From Cognatiluteimonas telluris (GTDB lineage: Bacteria > Pseudomonadota > Gammaproteobacteria > Xanthomonadales > Xanthomonadaceae), in contig NZ_JAANOY010000003.1 in the NCBI RefSeq assembly GCF_011320095.1, forward strand, positions 1-64,000: a stretch of DNA of 64,000 bases, given 5' to 3'. Under the pieces are notes generated by a model, which worked only from the letters and a program-made list of their open reading frames with translations, did not search any database and was not told where the DNA came from. The position numbers and the translations under genes are program-made. Numbering within the stretch: position 1 is the stretch's first letter; every line of letters starts with the position of its first letter. This document shows, piece by piece, positions 38,352-46,645 of this stretch.

Positions 38352-39758
38352 ATGATGCGCATCCTGTCGCTGCCGTTGTCGGCATTGCTGGTCACCTTGC
38401 TGTCGGGAAGCGCGTTCGCCGCGGGCCAGGCCGCGGCGCCGTCAGGCGATGGCCCCCAGCATCCGGAACTCTCCGCGATCGCCAAGGCCGTCTCGCCGCA
38501 GTCGCTGCACGAGATCGACGCCGCGCTCGTCGGTTTTGGCACCCGCAGCACCCTGTCCGACACCCGGTCCGACACCCGCGGCATCGGCGCCGCCCGGCGC
38601 TGGGTGAAATCGCGCTTCGAGGCGATCTCGAAGGATTGCGATGGCTGCCTGCAGGTCGTCACGCCATCGCAGGTCTTCACCGGCAAGCGGACCCCGCCCG
38701 AAGGCGTCGAGGTCATGGACGTGGTCGCGATCCAGCGCGGCACGAGCGACCCTGATCGCGTGATCGTGATCACCGGGCACCTGGATTCCCGTCGCACCGA
38801 CGTCATGGATGCGACCGGCGATGCGCCTGGCGCCAACGACGATGCCTCCGGCGTCTCGGCGCTGATCGAGGCCGCGCGCGTGCTCAGCAAGTACAGGTTC
38901 CCGGCGACGCTGGTGTTCTCCGCCGATTCGGGCGAGGAGCAGGGGCTGTACGGCGGCAAGGTGATCGCGCAATACGCGGTCAACCACGGCTGGAAGGTCG
39001 AGGCCAACCTCAACAACGACATCGTCGGCAGCCCCAACGGCGGCGATGGGCAGAGCGATCCGCATACGGTGCGGGTGTTCTCCGAAGGCACCAAGAGCAA
39101 CGAGACGCTGGAGCAGGCGCAGTACCGGCGCTATCACGGCGGTGAAATCGACTCGCCGTCACGCAACCTCGCGCGCTACATGCAGGGCGTGGCGGATCGC
39201 TACCTGGAGGATTTCCGCGTCCGCGTGGTGTACCGGACCGACCGCTACGGCCGTGGCGGCGACCAGGTGGAATTCCTCGCCCGGGGATTCCCCGCGGTGC
39301 GGGTGACGGAATCGCATGAGGACTACACCCACCAGCACCAGGACATCCGCACCGTGGACGGCGTGCACTACGGCGACACCATCGAGCATGTCGACTTCGA
39401 CTATCTGGCCAACGTGACCCGCCTGGATGCGATCACGATGGCATCGCTGGCGATGGCGCCGGCGCCGCCATCGGGCGTCGCCATCCAGGGCGAAGTCGCC
39501 TACGACACCACCGTCTCGTGGAAGCCGGTGCCGGGAGCCAAGCGCTATCGCGTCTGGTGGCGGGAGACCACCGCGCCGCGGTGGGAGCATGCGCGCGACG
39601 CGGGCGACGCGACCTCGCTGAAGCTGCCCGGCATCAACATCGACGATTATTACTTCGGTGTGTCGTCGGTGAGCGCCGATGGCTGGGAGAGCCCGGTGGT
39701 GTTCCCGGGGTTTGCGGGCAGTTTCGAGCGGTCTCCCGCGGCGCCGGAAACGGACTGA
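38352..39758 (+). CDS. Secreted M28 family zinc peptidase with C-terminal Fn3-like domain
   Basis: The 468-residue protein has a signal peptide (SLPLSALLVTLLSGSAFA). The M28 co-catalytic zinc site is complete: H143 (TGHLDS), D163 (GANDDASG), E195-E196 (SGEEQG), D223 (LNNDIVG) and H327 (EDYTHQHQD). A C-terminal segment from about 375 (PSGVAIQG...TTVSWKPVPGAKRYRVWW) reads as a fibronectin type III-like domain. Relatives are secreted aminopeptidases that release hydrophobic N-terminal residues. The start is the ATG at 38352 with GGGAG upstream; the second Met follows at once. Confidence 0.92.
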   Translation: MMRILSLPLSALLVTLLSGSAFAAGQAAAPSGDGPQHPELSAIAKAVSPQSLHEIDAALVGFGTRSTLSDTRSDTRGIGAARRWVKSRFEAISKDCDGCLQVVTPSQVFTGKRTPPEGVEVMDVVAIQRGTSDPDRVIVITGHLDSRRTDVMDATGDAPGANDDASGVSALIEAARVLSKYRFPATLVFSADSGEEQGLYGGKVIAQYAVNHGWKVEANLNNDIVGSPNGGDGQSDPHTVRVFSEGTKSNETLEQAQYRRYHGGEIDSPSRNLARYMQGVADRYLEDFRVRVVYRTDRYGRGGDQVEFLARGFPAVRVTESHEDYTHQHQDIRTVDGVHYGDTIEHVDFDYLANVTRLDAITMASLAMAPAPPSGVAIQGEVAYDTTVSWKPVPGAKRYRVWWRETTAPRWEHARDAGDATSLKLPGINIDDYYFGVSSVSADGWESPVVFPGFAGSFERSPAAPETD

Positions 39759-39821
39759 CGACGGCCCGCGTGCCGGGCGCGCGGCCGCCCGGCGACACTG
39801 GAGGGCGGAAAACGGCAGCGT

Positions 39822-39856
39822 CGCTGGATCCCCGCCCTTGCGGGGATGACGGTGTC
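39822..39856. repeat. Short palindromic dispersed repeat (ATCCCCGC type, family C)
   Basis: A perfect 8-bp stem (39828-39835 with 39840-39847) has loop CCTT inside GCTGGATCCCCGC...GCGGGGATGACG. I know this sequence as a frequent intergenic repeat in many proteobacteria, often mistranslated as SFLRRQES peptides. It is the only copy in the window. Confidence 0.8.
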
Positions 39857-40210
39857 GTCCAGCGTTGGTCCAGCCAGCGCGAGGTCAAGGAGCGGCCGCA
39901 GCTGAACGGACCCCCGGTACGACTGGCGCATTCAGCCGTCTTCGCGTAGAGTCCGCCTCGTTCTGCGCACGGCTGATCCGTTTTCCTAGGTAAGCCTGCC
40001 GCCGGGTCGAAGTTTCCAACATCGACCATCGCGGCCTTCTCCCCGCACGCCTTTCGTCGCGCAGACACGGCCCGGAACATCCGGCGCCGTCAAAAAGACC
40101 ACTCGCAGCGCGGTTCAAGGAACGCTCCGGGTAATGCTCGCATCGCACGTCGTGCGCTGGTCCCGGACCAGTCATGCCGCTGTCGTGCGGGCTGCAGAAC
40201 GGAGCTCCAC
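39857..40210 (+). other. Long non-coding leader upstream of the DEAD-box helicase gene
   Basis: From the M28 stop at 39758 there are 452 bases before rhlE. After the family C repeat, no frame on either strand has a domain or credible start. The AT-richer patch TTTTCCTAGGTAAG (about 39981-39994) and the A-run near 40091-40096 stand out. A long 5' UTR is plausible, as cold-induced helicase genes often have one, but no promoter was identified. Confidence 0.35.
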
Positions 40211-41533
40211 ATGACGTTTGAAACCCTCGGGCTTTCGCCCGCGCTGCTGCGCGCGCTCGCCGAAAACAGCTACACCACGCCCACCCCGATCCAGTTGGAA
40301 GCCATTCCGCTGGCGCTGGCCGGCCACGACCTGCTTGGCGGCGCCCAGACCGGCACCGGCAAGACCGCCGCGTTCTCGCTGCCCCTGCTGCAGCGGCTGT
40401 CGAAGGAAACCCCGCCCAACGGCCCGCGCAAGCCGCGCGCGCTGATCCTGACCCCGACCCGCGAACTCGCGGTGCAGGTCGCCGACAGCATCAAGACCTA
40501 CGGCCGCCACCTGCGCCTGAACGTCACCAGCATCTACGGTGGAGCAGGCATGGGCCCGCAGGTCGACCACCTGCGCCGTGGCACCGACATCCTCGTCGCC
40601 ACGCCGGGCCGCCTGATCGATCACCTGGAGCGCGGCAGCGCCAAGCTCGACGCGATCGAGATCCTGGTGCTGGACGAAGCCGACCGCATGCTCGACATGG
40701 GCTTCCTGCCGGCGATCAAGCGCATCCTCAACCGGGTGCCGAAGGAGCGGCAGACGCTGCTGTTCTCGGCGACCTTCGAGGAGCAGATCAAGTCGCTCGC
40801 GATGGAATTCATGCGCGATCCCAAGCAGGTGCAGGTCACGGCGAAGAACACCATCGCCGACACCATCGTGCATCGCGCGCATCCGGTCGACGGTTCGCGC
40901 AAGCGCGACCTGCTGATCGACATCCTGACCAAGCGCCACACCGACCAGGTGCTGGTGTTCGGCAAGACCAAGCACGGCTGTAATCGTCTGGCCGAGCAGC
41001 TGGAAACCGCCGGCCTGAAGGCCGTCGCGATCCACGGCAACAAGAGCCAGGCGCAGCGGCAGAAGGCGCTGAACCTGTTCAAGGCCGGCAAGGCGCGCGT
41101 GCTGGTGGCGACCGATGTCGCCGCGCGCGGCCTGGACATCCCCAACCTGCCGCTGGTGATCAACCACGACCTGCCGATGGTCGCGGAGGATTACATCCAC
41201 CGCATCGGCCGCACCGGCCGCGCGGGCGCGCAGGGCGAGGCGCTGTCGCTGGTGTCGCCGGAAGAAGGCGGCCTGCTGCGGCAGATCCAGCGCATGCTGA
41301 AGGTCGACCTGGTGATGGACGTCGTCGACGGCTACGCGCCGAGCAAGCCGATCCGGCTGGATACGCCGATCCCGCGCAACGGTGGCGGGCAGCGCGATGG
41401 GCAGCGTCCGCCGAGCCGTCCCGGCAGTCGTCCGCACGGGCGCCCGGCCGCGCGTACCTCGCATGCCGGTCCCAAGCAGCGGTCGGGTGGCGGGCAGGGC
41501 GCCTACGCCGGTCGGCGCGATACGCGCGCCTGA
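40211..41533 (+). CDS. rhlE: DEAD-box ATP-dependent RNA helicase, RhlE-like
   Basis: The 440-residue RNA helicase has every core motif: Q motif TPTPIQLEAIP, motif I AQTGTGKT (45-52), PTRELA, motif II LDEADRMLDMG, motif III SAT, and HRIGRTGRAG near residue 335. The basic, glycine-rich tail (about 390-440, GGGQRDGQRPPSRPG...) is of the RhlE type and would bind RNA or ribosomal precursors. It begins TFETLGLSPALLRALAE with GGAGC before the ATG. A hairpin with T residues follows the stop. Confidence 0.94.
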   Translation: MTFETLGLSPALLRALAENSYTTPTPIQLEAIPLALAGHDLLGGAQTGTGKTAAFSLPLLQRLSKETPPNGPRKPRALILTPTRELAVQVADSIKTYGRHLRLNVTSIYGGAGMGPQVDHLRRGTDILVATPGRLIDHLERGSAKLDAIEILVLDEADRMLDMGFLPAIKRILNRVPKERQTLLFSATFEEQIKSLAMEFMRDPKQVQVTAKNTIADTIVHRAHPVDGSRKRDLLIDILTKRHTDQVLVFGKTKHGCNRLAEQLETAGLKAVAIHGNKSQAQRQKALNLFKAGKARVLVATDVAARGLDIPNLPLVINHDLPMVAEDYIHRIGRTGRAGAQGEALSLVSPEEGGLLRQIQRMLKVDLVMDVVDGYAPSKPIRLDTPIPRNGGGQRDGQRPPSRPGSRPHGRPAARTSHAGPKQRSGGGQGAYAGRRDTRA

Positions 41534-41558
41534 TCACGTTGCAACTGCGATGTATGCG

Positions 41559-41580
41559 AAGGCCGGCACTGCCGGCCTTT
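41559..41580 (+). terminator. Rho-independent terminator after rhlE
   Basis: Stem AAGGCCGGC (41559-41567) pairs with GCCGGCCTT (41571-41579) around loop ACT, followed by T and CGCTT. The stem is strong but the T-run is short. Confidence 0.7.
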
Positions 41581-41837
41581 CGCTTATCTGCGACCCAGAC
41601 CGCAGTTCGCCGCGCGCGCCGCGGCAACACGCGCCACCGGCGCTACGCTGCGCGATGTTCAAGGACGAAGCCGGCCAGGGCGCTGCAGGGGTGCGCGTCG
41701 CCGGATCGAAACGGATCGCGCACAGGCAGGTGCCACGCGTGGGCAGTCAGTTCGTTCCCGCGGTCCGGGCCGCGGATGCCATCGCTCCCCATCACTTGCG
41801 GGCGCGCCGCTACCGGTTCGCCGGCGTTGCGCGTTGC

Positions 41838-44800
41838 ATGGGCTGGATCGTGCTGCTCCTGGCGGCCGCGCTGGCGCGCGATGCATTCGCGGCAGGCCCC
41901 ACGGGCAGCTATGCCTTCCGCAACTATGGCGCCGACCAGGGCTTGCGCAACCAGGCGGTGACCTCGCTGGCGCAGGATGCCGACGGCTTCCTCTTCGTCG
42001 GTACCGAGGACGGCCTGTTCCGCTTCGATGGCAGCGCGTTCCAGCGGGTGGGCGAAACCGACCTTCCCAGCCAGGGCGTCACCCTGCTGCGCGCGGGCCC
42101 GCACGGCATCCTCTGGGTGGCGACCGAGAAGGGCGTGGTCGCATGGCGCGGCACGGCGCGCGCCCCGCACGTGCGCGGCGTGCTGCTACCCGGGCGGCAG
42201 GTGCTGGGCCTGGGCGGGTCGGCCGACGGTACGCTGCTGGCGTCGACCACCACCGGGTTTTTCGAAGGCCGCGACGGGCGCATGGCCGCCGTCGCCGATG
42301 TGCCGGCGCAAGCCGGTGCCTCCTGGCGCTCGGCCGATGGCCATGATGCGTACTTCGCCGTGGGCGAACGCCTGTACTGGCGGCATGACGGCCATTGGCG
42401 TTCGCGCGGCATGCCCGCCGCGGCGATCGACGAAGCCGTCCAGGCCATCGTCCGCGACCCGCGCGGTCGGATCTGGCTGCGCGGCCGGCAGATGCTGCTG
42501 CGGCTGGCCACGTTCGATGGCGACTACGAAAACCTGACCGCCACGCTACCGGGCGCGGCGGTGCAGAAGGGCGAACTGGTCCTCGACCGGTCCGGGCGGG
42601 TGTGGGCGCCGAGCAATCGCGGCATCGCCTGTTTCGATGGCGATCGCAGGCTGCTGTTCGATGTCGCCCACGGGCTGCCCAACGAGTGGGCGACCACCGT
42701 GCTGGTCGATCGCGAAGGCAGCTTGTGGGTCGGCAGCGAAGGCGTGCAGCAGGTGCAGGGACGCCTGGCCTGGAGCGCCTTCACCCGTCGCCAGGGCCTG
42801 CCGTCGGACACGGTCTGGGGCGTGTTCCGCGATCGTGCGGGGGTATTGTGGGCGGCGACCAACCGGGGCGTCGCGCATGCCGACGACCGCGGCCACTGGA
42901 CCGCGCTGCCGGGAACGCAGCAACGCTCGTTCTACGCCTTCGCCGAAAGCCCGCAGGGCGAGCTGTGGATCGGTGGCAACAGCGGCCACGCCAGCCACAA
43001 CACGTTGCTGCTGCGGGCGCCGGGCACGTCGACGTTCGTATCGGTGCCGCTGGCCAGCGCCGACGGTCCGAGCACGATCAACAGCATGGCGTACGGACCC
43101 GACGGCGCGCTGTACATCGCGACGATCGCCCATGGCCTGCACCGCGTCGTGCACGGAACCCGCGGTTACGACTTCGCGCAGGTCGCGCTGCCCGGTGGCA
43201 CGGCCGACGAACAGGTCAACCAGCTGGCGCGCGACGGCAAGGGCCGCCTGTGGGCCGCCGGCATGCGCGGACTGGCGCTGTTCGACGGCCACCGCTGGCG
43301 TCGCCTGACGACCCGCGACCGGTTGCGCGAAGACGCCATCGAAACGCTGGCGGCGGCCGGCGACGACGCGATGTGGATCAGCTACTGGAATGTCGACGGC
43401 CTGAGCCGGGTGCGCGTCGATGCGGCCGGTGCCATCGCGGTGGAGCAGGTCAGCGGCCCGGATGCGCTGGTCGGCGACACGATCTACTCCTCCGGTCCGG
43501 CCGCGGGCGGCGGTCTGTGGCTGGGCACCGCGATGGGCGTCAAACGCTGGCGCGATGGACGCGTCGAGCGCTTCGGCCGCGCCGAGGGCCTGCCGGGCGA
43601 CGATGCGGCGGCCAATGGGTTCTGGGCCGATGCCGATGGCGATGCCTGGTTCGGCATGGCCAACGGGTTGGCGCATTTCAGCGTGCACACCGACCGGGGT
43701 ACGCCCCCGCCGCCGACGACCTTCATCCAGTCGGTGCAGGACGCGCGCGCCCGCGAACTGAAAGGGTCCGGCGAAGTCGCGTGGCGCGACCGCGCGTTGA
43801 CGTTCCACTTCGCCGCGCTCGGTTTCCTGGACACCGCCGACCTGCAGCGCGAGGTGCGGCTGCTCGGGTTCGAGGACGGTTGGCGCCAGACGTCGGTGAG
43901 CGAGGCGCGTTATACCGGCCTGTTGCCGGGGCGCTACCGCTTCCAGGCGCGGGCACGCTATGGCGATGGCCGCTACGGCAACGTCGCCACCCGCAGCATC
44001 GTCGTGTTGCCGCCGTGGTGGCTGACGTGGTGGTTCATCGCCATCGCCGTGGTCTCGCTGGTGCTGCTGGCGATGGCCGCGATGCGCTGGCGACTGGCGC
44101 GGCTGCGCGAAAGGAACCTCGCGCTCGAAGCGCTGGTCGATGCGCGCACCCGCGACCTGCAGGTGGCGAACGCCGCGCTGGAGGAAGCCAGCATGGTCGA
44201 CCCGCTCACCGGCCTGAAGAACCGCCGCTACCTGTCAGTGTTCATGCCCGAGGAGCTGGCGCGCTGCCTGCGCCAGCGGTCGCTGGCGCGCGCGAGCGCC
44301 GGCAGGGGCGACGATCCCGGCGACCGCAACATCGACCTGTGCCTGCTGATGCTGGACCTGGACCACTTCAAGCAGGTCAACGACACCCATGGCCACGGCG
44401 CCGGCGATGCGGTGCTGCGGCAACTCGGGCGCCTGCTGCTGGCGACCTGCCGCGATTCGGACGTGGTGGTGCGTTGGGGCGGCGAGGAATTCCTGATCCT
44501 GGCCCGCAACGCCGACCGCCACCAGGTACAGGCGATGGCGGCGCTGGTGTGCGAAGCGGTGCGCACGCACCCGTTCGTGCTCGACGACGGCACAGTGCTG
44601 CGCCGGACCTGCTCGCTGGGCTTCACTGCATTCCCGCTGCTGCCCGGCGCGCCGGAACGCTTCGGCTGGGAACAGGCGGTGGAACTGGCCGACCAGTGCC
44701 TGTACGCGGCCAAGAGCAGTGGTCGCGATGGCTGGGTCGGTTGCCTGTTGCAGGATGACGGCAACGATGTCGCGGTCGGGCAGGACATCGTCGGATTCGG

Positions 44801-44873
44801 TCGCGGACGGATCCTCGATTCACGCGGCGACGCCGATGCGGTGGTGTGGAAGGCAACGGCGCGGGCGAGCTGA
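41838..44873 (+). CDS. Two-component-propeller sensor diguanylate cyclase
   Basis: This 1011-residue protein synthesises c-di-GMP. A signal/anchor segment (MGWIVLLLAAALARDAFA) is followed by about 680 residues of Reg_prop-type beta-propeller repeats (for example DADGFLFVGTEDGLFRFDG and GRVWAPSNRGIACFDG). A Y_Y_Y-like Ig domain (about 640-720), one membrane helix (about 730-755, WWFIAIAVVSLVLLAMAAM), a short coiled coil and a GGDEF domain follow. The active site GGEEF is at 881-885, with the inhibitory RxxD site (RDSD, 872-875) exactly five residues before. The start is uncertain: ATG 41838 opens the signal segment, while ATG 41655 would add 61 residues. The 304 bases upstream hold the rhlE terminator and no other gene. 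The presumed periplasmic ligand is unknown. Confidence 0.9.
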   Translation: MGWIVLLLAAALARDAFAAGPTGSYAFRNYGADQGLRNQAVTSLAQDADGFLFVGTEDGLFRFDGSAFQRVGETDLPSQGVTLLRAGPHGILWVATEKGVVAWRGTARAPHVRGVLLPGRQVLGLGGSADGTLLASTTTGFFEGRDGRMAAVADVPAQAGASWRSADGHDAYFAVGERLYWRHDGHWRSRGMPAAAIDEAVQAIVRDPRGRIWLRGRQMLLRLATFDGDYENLTATLPGAAVQKGELVLDRSGRVWAPSNRGIACFDGDRRLLFDVAHGLPNEWATTVLVDREGSLWVGSEGVQQVQGRLAWSAFTRRQGLPSDTVWGVFRDRAGVLWAATNRGVAHADDRGHWTALPGTQQRSFYAFAESPQGELWIGGNSGHASHNTLLLRAPGTSTFVSVPLASADGPSTINSMAYGPDGALYIATIAHGLHRVVHGTRGYDFAQVALPGGTADEQVNQLARDGKGRLWAAGMRGLALFDGHRWRRLTTRDRLREDAIETLAAAGDDAMWISYWNVDGLSRVRVDAAGAIAVEQVSGPDALVGDTIYSSGPAAGGGLWLGTAMGVKRWRDGRVERFGRAEGLPGDDAAANGFWADADGDAWFGMANGLAHFSVHTDRGTPPPPTTFIQSVQDARARELKGSGEVAWRDRALTFHFAALGFLDTADLQREVRLLGFEDGWRQTSVSEARYTGLLPGRYRFQARARYGDGRYGNVATRSIVVLPPWWLTWWFIAIAVVSLVLLAMAAMRWRLARLRERNLALEALVDARTRDLQVANAALEEASMVDPLTGLKNRRYLSVFMPEELARCLRQRSLARASAGRGDDPGDRNIDLCLLMLDLDHFKQVNDTHGHGAGDAVLRQLGRLLLATCRDSDVVVRWGGEEFLILARNADRHQVQAMAALVCEAVRTHPFVLDDGTVLRRTCSLGFTAFPLLPGAPERFGWEQAVELADQCLYAAKSSGRDGWVGCLLQDDGNDVAVGQDIVGFGRGRILDSRGDADAVVWKATARAS

Positions 44874-44939
44874 GCACGCGGGACGGGGACGGCCGCAACG
44901 CGACATCTTCGCTCGCGCGGCGCCCCGTCGCCGCCAGCG

Positions 44940-45728
44940 TCAACCGGCGGCGGCGAGTTCGCGCAGCTCCAGCGCGCGATCGTGGCCGAGGTAACGATGG
45001 ATGCCCGCGCGCGCCAGGTACAACAGCGGGATGAGCGCGATCGCGGCGAGCATCTTGTAGGCGTAGTTGAGCGTGCCCACCGCCAGGAACAGTGACGTCG
45101 GCCAGTGCTGCGGCCCGATCACGAATGCGATGTAGAGCACCACGAAGCTGTCCACCACCTGCGACACTGCGGTTGAACCCGTCGCGCGCAACCAGGCATG
45201 GCGATCGCCAGTGTGGCGGCGGATGCGATGGAACACGCTGACGTCGATCAGCTGGCCGATGATGAAAGCGATCAGCGAACCCCAGATCGTCCACAGTCCC
45301 TGCCCGAACACGGCGGCGAACGCGGCCTGGTAATCCGGCACGCCCTGGTCCTTCACCACCGTCACCCACCATGCGGCCGGCGCCAGGTGGATCGCGACGA
45401 ACGCGAACGCGAATCCGTACACGATCAGTCCCGCCGCCAGCCAGCTGATGAAACGCACGCCGCGGCGGCCGTAATACTCGTTGACCGTGTCGGTCATGAT
45501 GAACACGATCGGCCACAGCAGCGTGCCGGCGGTGAAGTTGAGCGAGCCGGTCTGGCCGAACAGGTTCCACTGCAGCGGTGCGATGCCGAGCGTGTCCTCC
45601 AGCGCGAAGATCTTGACGCCGATGAATTCGGCCAGCACGGCATTGACGCAGAAGAACGCCGCCAGGCCGATGAAGAGCAGCGTGCTGCGGTCTTCCAGGG
45701 GACGCGCGCCCGTCAAAGCCGTACTCAA
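44940..45728 (-). CDS. yhhQ: Queuosine precursor transporter (YhhQ/VUT family)
   Basis: The 262-residue membrane protein has about six helices and the family marks NAVLAEFIGVKIFAL, GTLLWPIVFIMTDTVNEYYG and GQLIDVSVFHRIRR. YhhQ of E. coli imports preQ0/preQ1. The start is a TTG overlapping the stop of the DUF502 gene (TTGA), with GAGGG nine bases upstream. Together with queA and tgt in the same window, this suggests both synthesis and salvage of queuosine precursors. Confidence 0.92.
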   Translation of the reverse strand: MSTALTGARPLEDRSTLLFIGLAAFFCVNAVLAEFIGVKIFALEDTLGIAPLQWNLFGQTGSLNFTAGTLLWPIVFIMTDTVNEYYGRRGVRFISWLAAGLIVYGFAFAFVAIHLAPAAWWVTVVKDQGVPDYQAAFAAVFGQGLWTIWGSLIAFIIGQLIDVSVFHRIRRHTGDRHAWLRATGSTAVSQVVDSFVVLYIAFVIGPQHWPTSLFLAVGTLNYAYKMLAAIALIPLLYLARAGIHRYLGHDRALELRELAAAG

Positions 45729-46435
45729 GCCGTGCCCTCGATCGCATCGCCCGCGGCACGTGGCGCATGCACCGAGAAGGGGATCGAATCCGGCGCCACC
45801 GCGCCGCCGGAAATGATGAAGCTCATCGCCTGGTCGACGGTCCAGTCGGTGGGCGTGAGCTTTTCCACCGGCACCACCTCGAGGTAGCCGGAAGTCGGGT
45901 TCGGCGTCGTCGGCACGTAGACCGCCGCAAGTTCCCGGCCGGTGCCCTGCTCATGCAGGATGCGGGTGACGAACCCGACCGACTTCATCTCGTTGTGCGG
46001 GAAGTCGATCAGCACCACGCGCTGGGTACCGTCGGGTTGCGTCTGCAGGATGTCCAGCAGCTTGCGCGCGCTGCCGTAGATCGTGCTGGCCAGCGGGATG
46101 CGTCCGACCAGCGCCTCGAACCAGCGCAGCAACCGCTGGCCGACGACGCGCCGGGCCATCAGCCCGGACAGCATGATCACCGCCAGCGTCGCCAGCAGCG
46201 CCAGCGCGGTCTGTACCCAGGCCTGGTCAGCCCAATGCCAGGCCGCATGCATTTCGGCAATGTTGTGCAGCAATGGGCCGATCAAAGGCCGGCTGGCGTC
46301 CGACAGCAGCACGAACACGAACTTGACCACCACCCAGGTCAGCCAGATCGGCAGCAGGGTCAGCAGTCCGGTGATGAAGATGCGCTGGAGGCTGGCGCGA
46401 GGCGGACGTGGTGCGGGGAGGGCGGGCGTTTGCAT
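45725..46435 (-). CDS. DUF502 family membrane protein
   Basis: The 236-residue protein has two membrane helices (about 20-44 and 75-97) and the conserved C-terminal soluble domain with GRIPLASTIYGSARKLLDIL, VVLIDFPHNEMKSVGFVT, VYVPTTPNPTSGYLEVVP and MSFIISGG, which identify DUF502. The function is unknown. It is translationally coupled to yhhQ by a 4-base overlap. The start at 46435 follows the usual family N terminus; the frame extends 32 codons further without support. Confidence 0.9.
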   Translation of the reverse strand: MQTPALPAPRPPRASLQRIFITGLLTLLPIWLTWVVVKFVFVLLSDASRPLIGPLLHNIAEMHAAWHWADQAWVQTALALLATLAVIMLSGLMARRVVGQRLLRWFEALVGRIPLASTIYGSARKLLDILQTQPDGTQRVVLIDFPHNEMKSVGFVTRILHEQGTGRELAAVYVPTTPNPTSGYLEVVPVEKLTPTDWTVDQAMSFIISGGAVAPDSIPFSVHAPRAAGDAIEGTA

Positions 46436-46645
46436 CGGCGGATTGTAGGGGCTGCGCGTGCCTGGTGAATGCGCGACGACAGCGATGCTGCGCTGACTGG
46501 ACGCACGGGGTAGGAACTTCATCGCCAGCATCAGATGCGAGACGGGGATGCAACGCGCCCCCAGGCGATCGAAACAGCGACTGCGCCCGGCGCGGCGATC
46601 ACGCGAATGCCTGGATGTCGCCCAGGCGATGGATTGAAACCCGCC

